From positions 1-64,000 of the forward strand of contig WNNJ02000469.1 of assembly GCA_012934845.2 (NCBI GenBank): 64,000 bases of DNA, in the 5' to 3' direction. The position numbers and the translations under genes are program-made. Positions 52,301-54,770 of the stretch are shown here, in pieces; within the stretch, counting starts at the first letter, position 1; every line of letters begins with the position of its first letter. The DNA is from Pomphorhynchus laevis. Lineage: Eukaryota; Acanthocephala; Palaeacanthocephala; Echinorhynchida; Pomphorhynchidae. The notes beneath the pieces were generated by a model. It searched no databases and was not told the origin of the DNA. It worked only from the letters and a program-made list of their open reading frames with translations.

Positions 52301-54328
52301 AAGCGAAAAGACTTTGAATTTTTAAACTACCAATATTTCGATAGTTCCGAAAACATCATTATTATTAATGATTGCATTGTTCAGGTGCTTGACATTTAGA
52401 TGCTTCTTCGCTTTCTTAACCAACAAATTACATAGTTTAAAATAATGGTTAAAAATTAATTTAAAATTAAAATTTAATACTTTATGTAGTTAAAAATATT
52501 AACTGTTTTATGTTCGGAATTAAAAATGCTTTGCAAAATAATACAATTGAGCATCTTTACTTTACCGCTGCTTAACAAAATTTCAAGTTATCCAGCCGAA
52601 GTAAATTTGATGGTAATTAGGTCCTATTAAACACATTATTTTTGCATTTAAATATTTTTTGTTTATTATTTACAAAATATTTTAATTTTTTTAATATTTT
52701 TATACTTAAATACTTGTCTTTATATTTTCTTTAAATTAACTTTTGTTCATTGAATATTTTGTAAAATTTAATTATTTTGCACATTTAAATTATTTAAATG
52801 TATTAACATTTTATTAATTATTAATAATTAATTATTTATATTTTTAAATTATTTTGTATATTTTTGAATATTCTAAAAATGTTCTTTTTTGCATTTTCGA
52901 AACATTCCTTCAATCCAAAAGCGTTCTTTTTGTGATTAAATCTCATTCAAATCTGTAATTTAGTAATTAGCTAAATAAAGTAATTAACAAAAGTCTATCT
53001 TTCAATAAAGTAAAACGTTTTACTCTAAAGTAAATTATTTACTTTCGATAACATCTTTACTTTCAAGTTGGGTCAATAACTGAATTGAAATAAAGAAATT
53101 TTATTTTGTTTCTTGCTGTATACTCTGATCATTTTCAAAAATGTAACAATTATGTTTTGATACCATACTTAGATGTCTTTAAAAAATCGTTACAAAACTT
53201 ATAATTTCATCCGATTATGTGATAATCTGTTGAAATTCCATTATTAGAATCATTAATTGTATGTTAGAATAGTATGAAAGAATAGTATTTTCAGAATATT
53301 TTATATCCTGACTCTGTTCAATTGTTCCATATTTCAAAATATACTTTTAAAATGTTTTTAATGTTTTGTTTTTATTCGAAACAGACATTATATATTTATA
53401 AAAATATTGTTTTGGACAATTTAATTTATTTTTTTAAAATCTACGAAAATTAATAAAAAATAAATTAATAAAAATTTAATTTTATGATTTTTCATAAAAC
53501 ATTGTCTTCTTACTTCCTTTAATTTGTGGTTCCTAATTTAAAGTTTTTCAAAATTAAGATTGTTTATTTTTACTAATATATCATTATTTATAATTTTCGC
53601 AATTAATTCAATTCCATAAAATTATTAAAAAATTATTTAATTAAAAATTAATTAATGAAAAATTAATTTCATAATGCGATTATAATAATTACATTTCTTA
53701 ATTATCTTAAAAGAAATACTTTGCTTTTGATTTAAAATTGTGAAATACAGTATAAATAATTTGTAGCTATTCTTTAAACTTTTTATCTTGGGACAGAATC
53801 ATCGAAATACAAAATAAATTCTTTATTTGTCTCATATTTTGCTAGTTACTTGAAGCATCGTCATAAAGACAATTTTATCGGAAATGATGTTCATTAAAAT
53901 AGTTTACACTTTTGTAATGAACACTTTTTTAATATTACTTTTTATTCTGAACAAAAAGAAAATAGTATTACAAAATAGTATTTTTATAATGAAATTAATC
54001 TCTAGAAAAAGTGTTATCTTGAAATCGGTACTATCTTGAACAGGGCTACTGTTTATGACAAATAAGTTTTAAAAGTTATAATTTTTTTTATCATATTGTT
54101 ATGCCTAAACAGAGGATTCCATACGTATTTGCAATGTTTGTAAACTTGAATTTCCATAATAATTTGAGATGTCATAAATATTCCCTTTAAGATTGTCGAA
54201 TTGGATCATCAGCCGTTGTGCATGCAATCGCCGAGGGGCGTCGCGCTGCCAGACTGGTGGATCTGCATTTAATGGGAGAAAGTCATCTGGCCGGTACCGG
54301 AGGAATTGTTACAGATATTTATCGATAA
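2395..54328 (+). CDS. GOGAT: Glutamate synthase (GOGAT), fused large+small subunit; 28 exons, N-terminus outside window
   Basis: Makes two glutamates from glutamine and 2-oxoglutarate using reduced pyridine nucleotide (family knowledge). The 28 exons listed separately join in phase with no stop and give about 1475 residues ending in DIYR-stop. Order of parts (residues counted from the window edge): central domain 1-270; FMN/synthase domain about 284-690, with [17 protein letters not shown] and PHHD motifs and a 3Fe-4S cysteine set; beta-helix about 730-880, with AGQSLGAFL and NDFVGKGLSGG; linker to about 985; beta part 987-1475, with Fe-S cysteines, FAD loop GSGPAGLAA and terminal [10 protein letters not shown] eukaryotic GOGAT is about 2100 residues, so roughly the first 500-600, with the Cys-1 glutaminase domain, lie upstream. 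Twenty-six introns are GT-AG and one is GC-AG. The open frame and conserved core argue for a working gene. Promoter and start are not in view. Confidence 0.96.
2530..3082 (+). other. Intron 1, with a ~40-bp tandem duplication
   Basis: A unit of about 40 bp (AAGATAAG, a T run, then ATCTTATCTGACTTTATTAAT) occurs twice in a row at about 2876-2957. Nothing else seen. Confidence 0.7.
3083..3243 (+). CDS. GOGAT: GOGAT exon 2 (central domain)
   Basis: Starts in phase 0 after TTTTTAG and ends in phase 2 (AG) before GTATAT. Encodes [19 protein letters not shown] and [17 protein letters not shown], the ILSDR...VPI motif of the family. The split codon AG|T gives the serine of PISALLA. Confidence 0.94.
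3244..5246 (+). other. Intron 2, no recognisable content
   Basis: 2.0 kb of AT-rich sequence between GTATAT and TTTGAG. I find no coding similarity, RNA gene or clear repeat in it. Confidence 0.7.
5247..5664 (+). CDS. GOGAT: GOGAT exon 3 (central domain, largest exon)
   Basis: 418 nt, 139 codons, from [13 protein letters not shown] to GFEILASE. It carries [25 protein letters not shown], the [20 protein letters not shown] core and the TSRIGGVG turn. The donor is GAA|GTACGT; the open frame runs a few codons on into the intron. The acceptor TTTGAG at 5244-5246 was chosen because it restores the phase and the PISALLA sequence. Confidence 0.96.
5839..5965 (+). repeat. R8 repeat, copy 1 (in intron 3)
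   Basis: About 125 bp in intron 3 (5665-6823) that recurs in the same orientation at 10131-10257. Shared words include TTAGTCTTATTTCTCTATTAA, GAAGTCGTC and TCTGAAGCAAAATTATACG. The rest of the intron holds nothing I recognise. Confidence 0.8.
6824..6958 (+). CDS. GOGAT: GOGAT exon 4
   Basis: 45 codons, phase 0 on both sides, acceptor TTAAG and donor AGC|GTAAGT. Encodes [29 protein letters not shown] and SIDLLS, the family's WR-GGE-H--P stretch. Confidence 0.95.
7143..7273. repeat. 31-bp perfect inverted repeat with 69-nt spacer
   Basis: CGGGAAAATACAAACCAGGC and onward at 7143-7173 is the exact reverse complement of 7243-7273. Looks like the two ends of a small non-autonomous element, with a TA microsatellite just after it. 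Confidence 0.9.
7313..7377. repeat. (TA)n microsatellite
   Basis: About 32 uninterrupted TA units. The open frames that translate it as poly-IY are artefacts. Confidence 0.98.
7378..7450. repeat. Near-perfect inverted repeat at the end of R1 elements
   Basis: The arm CACTATGATTTCCCCACAAG and on to AACACC is mirrored at once by GGTGTTTATG, CCTTGTGGGG and AACATAGTG. The word GTGTTTATGCCTCCTTGTG marks one end of every R1 copy, so two R1 ends seem to meet here head to head. Confidence 0.85.
7450..7905 (-). repeat. R1 repeat, copy d (ribozyme strand is minus)
   Basis: Non-autonomous repeat with end word GGTGTTTATGCCTCCTTGTG. Internal words shared with the copies at 7960-8545, 8870-9215 and 28825-29470 include CCCAGTCATCC, GTGTGACGACAAACTTCAAC and GAATCATCAGAGG. 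Contains the hammerhead motif at 7595-7636. Confidence 0.88.
7595..7636 (-). ncRNA. Hammerhead ribozyme motif, small (dimer-type), R1 copy d
   Basis: On the minus strand: stem I ACGGTA, core CTGATGA, stem II GCTC / loop CCTTA / GAGC, core GAAA, then TGCG, cleavage triplet GTA, and TACCGT closing stem I. Both stems pair perfectly. The stretch that should be stem III is ATGCGT here (ACGCGT in the other copies), too short for a normal stem. The layout fits the small hammerheads found with PLEs that cleave as dimers. Activity is inferred from layout only. Confidence 0.8.
7960..8545 (+). repeat. R1 repeat, copy b
   Basis: Opens with CAGGGCAGGTGTAAGA, passes GTGCCTGATG, ATTCAGATTAAGGGTAG and the hammerhead motif, then CTGATGAAGATATATAGAATG and a second CAGGGCAGGTGTAAGA. 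A nearly identical stretch lies inverted at 28825-29460, 20 kb away. Confidence 0.88.
8212..8253 (+). ncRNA. Hammerhead ribozyme motif, small, R1 copy b (one stem mismatch)
   Basis: Plus strand: stem I GCGGTA, core CTGATGA, stem II GTTC / loop CGTAA / GAGC, core GAAA, then CGCG, triplet GTC, and TACGGT. Core complete; stem I has one G-G mismatch and one wobble. Spacing is 42 nt, as in the other copies. Confidence 0.7.
8870..9215 (+). repeat. R1 repeat, copy c
   Basis: From GTGCCTGATGTATGG to GTGTTTATGCCTCCTTAT, same order of words as copy b. The stretch between copies b and c (8546-8869) holds no recognised feature. Confidence 0.85.
9028..9069 (+). ncRNA. Hammerhead ribozyme motif, small, R1 copy c
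   Basis: Plus strand: stem I ACGGTA, core CTGATGA, stem II GCTC / loop CCTTA / GAGC, core GAAA, CGCG, triplet GTA, then TACCTT. Core and stem II are perfect. Stem I keeps its 4 bp next to the core and loses one beyond. Confidence 0.74.
9216..10130 (+). other. Intron 4, unexplained stretch
   Basis: AT-rich. A 48-nt open segment at 9651-9698 is bounded by AG and GT but is not needed by the GOGAT frame. No other signal. Confidence 0.6.
10131..10257 (+). repeat. R8 repeat, copy 2
   Basis: Same-strand partner of 5839-5965. Shares TCTCTATTAAC, GTCGTC, CTGAAGCAAAATTATACG and TTTTAATG. Confidence 0.8.
10325..10740 (+). repeat. R3 hairpin repeat, two direct copies
   Basis: The word run CACGAAATGTAGGCGTGAGC, TCACTGCTGATGAGATCCAC, CCACGCTGATTGTAGTG occurs at about 10348-10405 and again at about 10615-10672, each followed by a GATAGGATTGAAAGAACCA-type tail. 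GGCGTG pairs with CACGC around a CTGCTGATGA loop. Confidence 0.87.
10865..11036 (+). CDS. GOGAT: GOGAT exon 5 (entry to synthase domain)
   Basis: Acceptor TTTTTCAG; ends in phase 1 (G) before GTATTT. The frame starts [15 protein letters not shown], then [19 protein letters not shown] and ILKRFAA, aligning with the family's LRGLL-F, PI-L-EVE and IVKRF motifs. It follows exon 4 directly in phase after a 3.9-kb, repeat-filled intron. Confidence 0.94.
11189..11224. repeat. 36-nt perfect hairpin
   Basis: GACCTTCGCAATTATGA, then TC, then the exact reverse complement. Could be a cruciform or transposon footprint in intron 5; no terminator role is implied. Confidence 0.9.
11640..12836 (+). mobile_element. 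LINE fragment B (CR1/L2-like C-terminus and 3' end)
   Basis: Pieces in several frames match the end of CR1/L2-type pol: YADDT-like words near 11735, then [19 protein letters not shown] near 12490-12530, and the 3' tail CTTGTAAGCGCGCATAGGCG followed by ATAAATAAAATA. Heavily decayed. The 3' end stops about 17 nt before the acceptor of GOGAT exon 6. Confidence 0.82.
12854..12987 (+). CDS. GOGAT: GOGAT exon 6 (FMN/synthase domain), GC donor
   Basis: Encodes [33 protein letters not shown] and TIKQ, aligning with GAMS(F/Y)GSIS...NTGEGGE. The next exon must begin IASGRFGV, so this exon must end at CAG before GCAAGT, a GC splice donor. Its acceptor lies about 20 nt after the end of a LINE insertion. 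Confidence 0.93.
13440..13910 (-). mobile_element. LINE fragment C (C-terminal tail)
   Basis: Minus-strand reading gives [14 protein letters not shown], then [20 protein letters not shown] and [15 protein letters not shown]. These match the tail of the LINE type that ends ...PLAVE--G-WG ... LFQRL-IA--RGNAA. Several frame changes; no RT core left. Confidence 0.78.
14090..14345 (+). repeat. R3-like repeat with 9-bp hairpin and possible tRNA-like head
   Basis: GGATGGGTC (14246-14254) pairs perfectly with GACCCATCC (14267-14275) around AGCGGCTGATGA, the same loop word as in R3. Upstream, GTTCAAATCC at about 14183 resembles a pol III B box, so a SINE-like head is possible but unproven. Confidence 0.65.
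14395..14470 (+). repeat. Short tandem repeat, unit AATATCCTGATATATTTTTT
   Basis: About three units of 20-21 bp, each carrying ATCCTGATATA. Lies in intron 6; 14470-15106 holds nothing else I recognise. Confidence 0.75.
15107..15325 (+). CDS. GOGAT: GOGAT exon 7 (FMN/synthase domain core)
   Basis: 73 codons, phase 0 on both sides. Contains [32 protein letters not shown], the TRRSMPLTG loop, and [16 protein letters not shown]. These are the most conserved synthase-domain motifs ([16 protein letters not shown] ... PPHHDIYSIEDL). Confidence 0.97.
15655..15745 (-). repeat. R6 repeat, minus copy
   Basis: Reverse complement of the R6 unit: CTGAGGATGATAGCAATTAG, ATATCAAAAATTTGACTTTT, then ATTTCACTCTCTCCGCTAAT. 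Forms an inverted pair with 16455-16590 around a PLE remnant. Confidence 0.83.
16045..16330 (+). mobile_element. Penelope-like element remnant (end of GIY-YIG endonuclease part)
   Basis: One frame reads [20 protein letters not shown], then [19 protein letters not shown] and [15 protein letters not shown]. This matches the C-terminal side of PLE GIY-YIG endonucleases (R-NEH---V..., NH-I---N--I, ---EA--I). Bounded by a direct repeat of TAAACCGGATATTGATCTTA (about 16048 and 16300). A small broken remnant. Confidence 0.8.
16455..16590 (+). repeat. R6 repeat, plus copy
   Basis: TTCTGAGGATGATGGCAGTT, AGCTATCGAAAATTTTG, then ACTCTTTCCGCCCAT and a further tail CTCCACTAATTAAATATAAT. GATGGC and GCTATC can pair just ahead of GAAA. 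Confidence 0.83.
17795..17890 (+). repeat. R6 repeat, third copy
   Basis: Starts at GCGGATGTTTTACAGTTAGC, then CATCGAAAATTTGACTTTTA and TTACTCTCTCCGCTAATTAA. Intron 7 between 16590 and 17795 has nothing else I can name. Confidence 0.8.
18083..18181 (+). CDS. GOGAT: GOGAT exon 8 (FMN/synthase domain)
   Basis: 33 codons, phase 0 on both sides: [20 protein letters not shown] then [13 protein letters not shown]. Aligns with LI-DLK--NP---I-VKLV---GVGT-AAGVAKA. Confidence 0.95.
18265..18445 (+). CDS. GOGAT: GOGAT exon 9 (FMN/synthase domain)
   Basis: Starts [19 protein letters not shown] and continues [37 protein letters not shown]. The usual GHDGGTGASP here reads [10 protein letters not shown]. 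Ends in phase 1 before GTATTT. Separated from exon 8 by only 83 nt. Confidence 0.95.
18995..19074. repeat. 30-bp perfect inverted repeat, 20-nt spacer
   Basis: GTATTTATATTGTTTCATTA and on to AAAGTA at 18995-19024 mirrors 19045-19074. The same ATTAATGAAACAATATAAAT word recurs once near 61700. Confidence 0.9.
19320..19475 (+). repeat. R5 repeat, left copy
   Basis: GGAGAAGGACCATCACACAC, TATATTTCGCTAGAACCGAG, CGTTGATCGGATCGTTTACC, TGACAATGAATTTATAAA. The second half recurs at 20453-20545, so two copies flank LINE fragment D. Confidence 0.82.
19500..20125 (+). mobile_element. LINE fragment D (same family as fragment A), thumb and zinc-knuckle
   Basis: Reads [20 protein letters not shown] near 19510 and, near 20020-20120, LCRCKIPF then [17 protein letters not shown], a cysteine-histidine knuckle. 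The pattern resembles YLGVTLTSRWSF and the cysteine-rich tail of fragment A. Highly decayed. Confidence 0.78.
20453..20830 (+). repeat. R5 repeats, middle group
   Basis: GAACCGAGCGTTAATCGGAT at the left and GGAGAAGGATCAACAAACAC ... TTTGCTAGCTACTGCTGG, CATCATCAG at the right. Confidence 0.78.
21220..21395. repeat. R5 repeats, mixed-orientation group with ACAATTTGTT hairpins
   Basis: CAGCAGCAGCTAGCAAAATA ... GTGTTTGTTGATC faces GATGATG ... GCAGCTAGCGAAATATAAAA. Between them are mirrored ACAAATTG / CAATTTGT words. Confidence 0.7.
21678..21905 (+). repeat. 14-bp minisatellite between two 60-bp direct repeats
   Basis: About five units of TTTTATTTTTTATC (about 21750-21826) lie between two copies of AAAGTTATAAGTCTATGATT, TTGCTATCGAGATATAAAAA, TTAATTAATGC (about 21678-21735 and 21839-21892). 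Confidence 0.88.
22256..22389 (+). CDS. GOGAT: GOGAT exon 10 (3Fe-4S cluster site)
   Basis: Encodes [40 protein letters not shown] and IATQ. The cysteines in [12 protein letters not shown] keep the C-X5-C-X4-C spacing that binds the 3Fe-4S cluster. The usual CPVG after the last cysteine is CHVG here. Confidence 0.97.
22439..22513 (+). CDS. GOGAT: GOGAT exon 11
   Basis: 25 codons, phase 0: [20 protein letters not shown] then FIADE. Matches LR-KF-G----VVN-F-F-AEE. Lies between introns of 49 and 60 nt. Confidence 0.95.
22574..22771 (+). CDS. GOGAT: GOGAT exon 12
   Basis: 66 codons, phase 0: [29 protein letters not shown], then a variable stretch ending [10 protein letters not shown]. Matches VR--LA-LG-RS--E--GR-DLL. 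Confidence 0.93.
22772..23394 (+). other. Intron 12, no recognisable content
   Basis: 623 nt, AT-rich. The open frames at 22586-22995 are exon 12 and its readthrough. Confidence 0.7.
23395..23531 (+). CDS. GOGAT: GOGAT exon 13
   Basis: Encodes [20 protein letters not shown], a poorly conserved stretch, then [17 protein letters not shown], matching I-N-DR-VGT-LSG-I. Ends in phase 2 (AG) before GTAAAA. Confidence 0.93.
23532..24008 (+). other. Intron 13, no recognisable content
   Basis: 477 nt, AT-rich, nothing seen. Confidence 0.7.
24009..24150 (+). CDS. GOGAT: GOGAT exon 14 (beta-helix start)
   Basis: Completes the split arginine codon, then [39 protein letters not shown] and DANDFVGK. Matches G-AGQS-GAFL--G----L-G-ANDYVGK of the C-terminal beta-helix domain. 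Ends in phase 0 before GTATAT. Confidence 0.96.
24204..24380 (+). CDS. GOGAT: GOGAT exon 15 (beta-helix)
   Basis: 59 codons, phase 0: [48 protein letters not shown]. This is the most conserved part of the beta-helix (GLSGG-I-V-P ... IIGN--LYGAT-G-----G-AGERF-VRNSGA-AVVEG). Confidence 0.97.
24381..25440 (+). other. Intron 15, left part, no recognisable content
   Basis: AT-rich up to about 25180; then a more balanced stretch without coding similarity that I recognise, next to the hAT remnant and possibly part of it. Confidence 0.6.
25443..26495 (-). mobile_element. ZBED5-like / hAT transposase remnant, split by an R4 palindrome
   Basis: Minus strand. 26491-26078 has a BED-type zinc finger: [46 protein letters not shown] (CX2C ... 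HX4H). It runs on in another frame as [12 protein letters not shown]. After the R4 insert it resumes as [10 protein letters not shown], then [65 protein letters not shown], ending near 25443. Matches the N-terminal third of ZBED5/hAT proteins (IPLSNDTV--RI ... DESTD-----L-V-VRY). Frame changes and in-frame stops show it is dead; the rest of the transposase is missing. Confidence 0.87.
25859..26043. repeat. R4 element, near-perfect 185-bp palindrome
   Basis: ATTGATAAATAATTATCGGA, GCTGGATCAAAGAAAAGAGG, TATTTCGCTAACTTCGGTTA, GCATCTTCAGAAAATT, then a 7-nt centre and the mirror image with a single mismatch seen. Sits inside the hAT remnant, so it inserted later. Confidence 0.94.
27058..27173 (+). 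CDS. GOGAT: GOGAT exon 16 (beta-helix end)
   Basis: Encodes [20 protein letters not shown] then [18 protein letters not shown]. Matches [30 protein letters not shown]. Ends in phase 2 (AA) before GTACGT. Confidence 0.96.
27240..27430. repeat. R4 element, older copy
   Basis: GGAGCTGGATCAAAGAAAAG at the left, CTTTGATCCAGCTCC at the right, with CATCTTCAGAA and AACCGAAGTT inside. Arms have diverged. Confidence 0.85.
27431..28334 (+). other. Intron 16, unexplained stretch
   Basis: AT-rich, no coding or repeat signal I recognise. Confidence 0.6.
28335..28465. repeat. R2 repeat, decayed copy
   Basis: GAGGACTGCTATGTCATCAT, TCGACTCAGCAAAGTAGCGG, ACAAATACATGCAAATGATG. Same order as the intact R2 copies downstream of the gene. 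Confidence 0.72.
28755..29470 (-). repeat. R1 repeat, copy a, inverted partner of 7960-8545
   Basis: Reads as the reverse complement of copy b almost base for base: AATTCCTTTTAATAGAAATG, ACACCTGCCCTGGAACACTC, CCTCATTATGAGGCATAAAC, ATCTTCATCAGACCAAGAAA. Carries a hammerhead motif. Confidence 0.9.
29114..29155 (-). ncRNA. Hammerhead ribozyme motif, small (dimer-type), R1 copy a; best copy
   Basis: Minus strand: stem I ACGGTA, core CTGATGA, stem II GTTC / loop CGTAA / GAGC (one G-U pair), core GAAA, CGCG, triplet GTA, closing TACCGT. Both stems are complete, the core is consensus, and the stem-III position is the self-complementary ACGCGT. Two such molecules could pair through this palindrome to build a full stem III. 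Confidence 0.82.
29470..29690 (+). repeat. R1 repeat, decayed copy e
   Basis: TTTTCGAGCTTTGAACATTG, TTTAAGCGTGTGTTAAGGTG, then a damaged ribozyme region (TTGATAAG instead of CTGATGAG; cleavage part lost). Lies head to head with copy a. Confidence 0.8.
29700..30490 (+). other. Intron 16, unexplained stretch
   Basis: No gene or repeat recognised. A GTGCACCGTAAGATTGTGCT / GTGTACACCGTAAAGTC near-duplication lies at about 29678-29718. Confidence 0.55.
30515..30695. repeat. R4 element, third copy
   Basis: TTATTGGAGCTGGATCGCAA at the left, TTTTTGATCCGGCTCGAATA at the right, GTTAGCATCTTCAGAAATTT in the middle. Confidence 0.82.
30914..31091 (+). CDS. GOGAT: GOGAT exon 17 (linker)
   Basis: Completes a lysine codon, then [36 protein letters not shown] and [12 protein letters not shown]. 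Matches the family's ELI--H---T-S--A--IL--W-----KF-KV stretch after the beta-helix. Confidence 0.94.
31920..31960 (+). repeat. R2 core fragment upstream of the PLE remnant
   Basis: TAGGGGCCGAAACCTGATAA, CATATCGG. Same orientation as the fuller R2 at 32868-33075, so the PLE remnant lies between two R2 units. Confidence 0.65.
32040..32780 (+). mobile_element. Penelope-like element remnant (N-terminal reverse transcriptase)
   Basis: 32053-32238 reads [20 protein letters not shown] then [20 protein letters not shown], the PLE motif H--TGDL-II----L--L--KG-KYR. 32413-32775 reads [35 protein letters not shown] and [20 protein letters not shown], the PLE RT start (DK----VV---K-Y ... LYW-PKLHK-P---R-I). 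It breaks off there, before the palm. Broken, old copy. Confidence 0.87.
32868..33080 (+). repeat. R2 repeat with 10-bp hairpin
   Basis: CTGCTATGCT and AGCATAGCAG pair perfectly around GGGTAGAGGAGTTAGGGGCC, GAAACCTGAT. Then CCTGATGACCTCTAATTCTT, ATTCTGATACAACATCTG and a T-rich tail. Confidence 0.85.
33641..33789 (+). CDS. GOGAT: GOGAT exon 18 (alpha-beta connector)
   Basis: Encodes [18 protein letters not shown], a serine-rich stretch, and [15 protein letters not shown]. Conservation is low, as expected between the alpha and beta parts. Assigned from acceptor CCTTCAG, donor AA|GTAAGT and perfect phase with both neighbours. Confidence 0.86.
33790..34268 (+). other. Intron 18, no recognisable content
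   Basis: 479 nt, AT-rich. Confidence 0.7.
34269..34482 (+). CDS. GOGAT: GOGAT exon 19 (start of beta part, Fe-S cysteines)
   Basis: Begins [19 protein letters not shown], then [32 protein letters not shown]. Matches GF----R----YR-V-ERI ... QA-RCMDCG-PFC----GCP--N-IP--N-LV of GltD-type proteins. The cysteines bind 4Fe-4S clusters in the family. Confidence 0.97.
34653..34745 (+). repeat. Compact structured element in intron 19
   Basis: TTGCCAG (34653-34659) pairs with CTGGCAA (34690-34696); ATGACGAA (34712-34719) pairs with TTCGTCAT (34726-34733) around ACGGCA. Much more GC than the rest of intron 19 (34483-35459), where nothing else stands out. Confidence 0.75.
35460..35546 (+). CDS. GOGAT: GOGAT exon 20 (second Fe-S cysteine set)
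   Basis: 29 codons, phase 0: [20 protein letters not shown] then GRVCPAFCE. Matches [19 protein letters not shown]. Confidence 0.96.
35547..36557 (+). other. Intron 20, no recognisable content
   Basis: 1.0 kb, AT-rich. No coding or repeat match seen. Confidence 0.7.
36558..36737 (+). CDS. GOGAT: GOGAT exon 21 (FAD-binding loop)
   Basis: 60 codons: [56 protein letters not shown]. The GSGPAGLAA loop is the dinucleotide-binding glycine motif that holds FAD. The cysteine of SACVL completes the set begun in exon 20. Confidence 0.97.
37690..40145 (+). mobile_element. LINE fragment E, plus-strand copy (endonuclease and C-terminus; RT palm deleted)
   Basis: Leader with TACAGTAGCTATGTTAGATC near 37930. 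Endonuclease part: WNVIWLEG near 38176, [16 protein letters not shown] near 38378, [40 protein letters not shown]. Then a short RT start to about 39510, a jump, and a C-terminus from about 39600: [43 protein letters not shown]. About 750 bp present in the minus-strand sister at 44.7-47.9 kb are missing here. Many frame changes. APE-type non-LTR element; clade not fixed. Confidence 0.88.
40250..41255 (+). mobile_element. LINE fragment F (CR1/L2-like RT pieces and 3' end)
   Basis: [60 protein letters not shown] is an RT stretch near 40360-40565. C-terminal scraps follow, and the 3' end is ACTTGTAAGCGGCCTGTCTG, CATGAGCC, AATAAAT. The middle of the RT is gone. Its 3' end resembles that of fragment B. 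Confidence 0.85.
41540..41629 (+). CDS. GOGAT: GOGAT exon 22
   Basis: 30 codons, phase 0: [20 protein letters not shown] then [10 protein letters not shown]. Matches AGH-VTVYE----GGLL-YGIP--KL-K. Confidence 0.97.
41681..41837 (+). CDS. GOGAT: GOGAT exon 23
   Basis: Follows a 51-nt intron. Encodes [40 protein letters not shown]. Matches V--RI-L---EGV-F--N ... YDAVVLA-GA--PR-L-V-G. Ends in phase 1 before GTGGGC. Confidence 0.95.
42589..43090. repeat. R3 foldback element, ~500 bp inverted repeat
   Basis: Left arm from AACTGGTCGGTTTGATATTA; right arm ends GATAATATCAAAACGCCCAG, TTAAG. Each arm carries the R3 hairpin (GCGTGG...CCACCCACGC with the CTGCTGATGA or CTGCTAATGA loop) and AAATGCTGGTTTATATTTGG. 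The centre has two more small palindromes, TTACACAATTAATGTGTTAA with its mirror, at about 42778-42813 and 42855-42893. Confidence 0.9.
43091..44114 (+). other. Intron 23, right part, no recognisable content
   Basis: AT-rich, with TAATAATTTATTA-type runs near 43370-43560. Confidence 0.6.
44115..44272 (+). CDS. GOGAT: GOGAT exon 24 (NAD(P)H-binding loop, unusual)
   Basis: Encodes [20 protein letters not shown], then [24 protein letters not shown]. It aligns with GR-L-GI--A--FL ... K-VVVIGGGDTGTDC--TS-RHG. The glycine-rich loop GGGDTGTDC reads [11 protein letters not shown] here, so two glycines of the nucleotide-binding loop are replaced while the flanking VVIG and the aspartate-cysteine pair remain. 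Confidence 0.93.
44690..47950 (-). mobile_element. LINE fragment G, minus-strand copy, nearly full length
   Basis: Minus strand. Leader with two tandem leader units (about 47945-47820 and 47815-47680). Endonuclease: [20 protein letters not shown] near 47560, [15 protein letters not shown] near 47030, [20 protein letters not shown] and [20 protein letters not shown] near 46950. RT region 46400-45480 in pieces, e.g. [20 protein letters not shown] and a GVGLQGC box near 45660. C-terminus 45459-44734: [40 protein letters not shown] and [18 protein letters not shown]. Same family as fragment E and probably younger, because its last 241 codons are open. Confidence 0.9.
48000..49274 (+). other. Intron 24, right part, no recognisable content
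   Basis: AT-rich after about 48140. No coding similarity. Confidence 0.6.
49275..49436 (+). CDS. GOGAT: GOGAT exon 25
   Basis: 54 codons, phase 0. Starts [13 protein letters not shown], matching GAKSV---E--P-P; the rest ([28 protein letters not shown]) is divergent, as the matching loop is in other species. Acceptor AATTTAG, donor CTG|GTAAAA. Confidence 0.84.
49484..49595 (+). CDS. GOGAT: GOGAT exon 26
   Basis: Follows a 47-nt intron. Encodes [20 protein letters not shown] and [11 protein letters not shown]. Matches F-GD--G-V-GL--V. Ends in phase 1 (G) before GTATGT. Confidence 0.88.
49596..51852 (+). other. Intron 26, contains an unexplained 72-codon open frame
   Basis: The open frame 50565-50780 ([40 protein letters not shown]) matches nothing I recognise. 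It is not needed by GOGAT, since exons 26 and 27 join in phase without it. The rest is AT-rich. Confidence 0.55.
51853..52023 (+). CDS. GOGAT: GOGAT exon 27
   Basis: Completes the split glutamate, then [50 protein letters not shown]. Matches ADLVLLA-GF ... LG---D--GN------Y-T--PGVFA-GD. Ends in phase 1 before GTAAAT; acceptor TTAAG. Confidence 0.91.
52241..52283. repeat. 20-bp perfect hairpin, 3-nt loop
   Basis: AATGGTGCGACTCTAGTAAT, ATA, then the exact reverse complement. Intron 27 (52024-54191) otherwise shows only AT-rich sequence. Confidence 0.93.
54192..54328 (+). CDS. GOGAT: GOGAT last exon (28) with stop codon
   Basis: The first codon completes the aspartate of GGDCR. Then [44 protein letters not shown] and TAA at 54326-54328. 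Matches GDCRRGQSLVVWAI-EGR-AA--VD--LMG-S-LP--GGIV, the known C-terminus of GltD-type chains. Confidence 0.97.
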
Positions 54329-54770
54329 ATTACCTAGTCTAGATCATTTTGATGTTGTCAATATATTGATTGGTTCGTTGTGCTCTAAATCATACACTGA
54401 ATTTAACATGTTTAACTGGCGATGTTTTATAAATAGGAATTATCAAGAACTGATTTGAGATCGTCGGCTACTTTTATAAGCAATACACATTTTAGAAATT
54501 TATTTAATCAATTTAAGTTGGCTAAAAATGGCAAACCTATTTTAGAAGATATCATTATGAATAATAAAGCATCAAAAATACTTCGATTTAGTTAATTTTC
54601 ACAGGTAATTTAATATTTTGTAAATTTTTATATTGTTCGGATAGATGCTCTTTCATTGTTCTTGATAACCTTATATTGCAAAATTCTGTATGTATCCCTT
54701 ATCAATTTTATCTGCTTAATAGCGAAATACGTTAAACGTTAATATACAATGAGATACTAGATAGTCAAAT
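54329..54770 (+). other. 3' untranslated region and start of intergenic DNA
   Basis: Follows the GOGAT stop. Moderately AT-rich, with one candidate AATAAA at 54563. Transcript end not visible. Confidence 0.55.
54563..54568 (+). terminator. Candidate polyadenylation signal of GOGAT
   Basis: AATAAA 235 nt after the stop. It is the first clear hexamer downstream, but in sequence this AT-rich the hexamer is common, so the call is tentative. Confidence 0.35.
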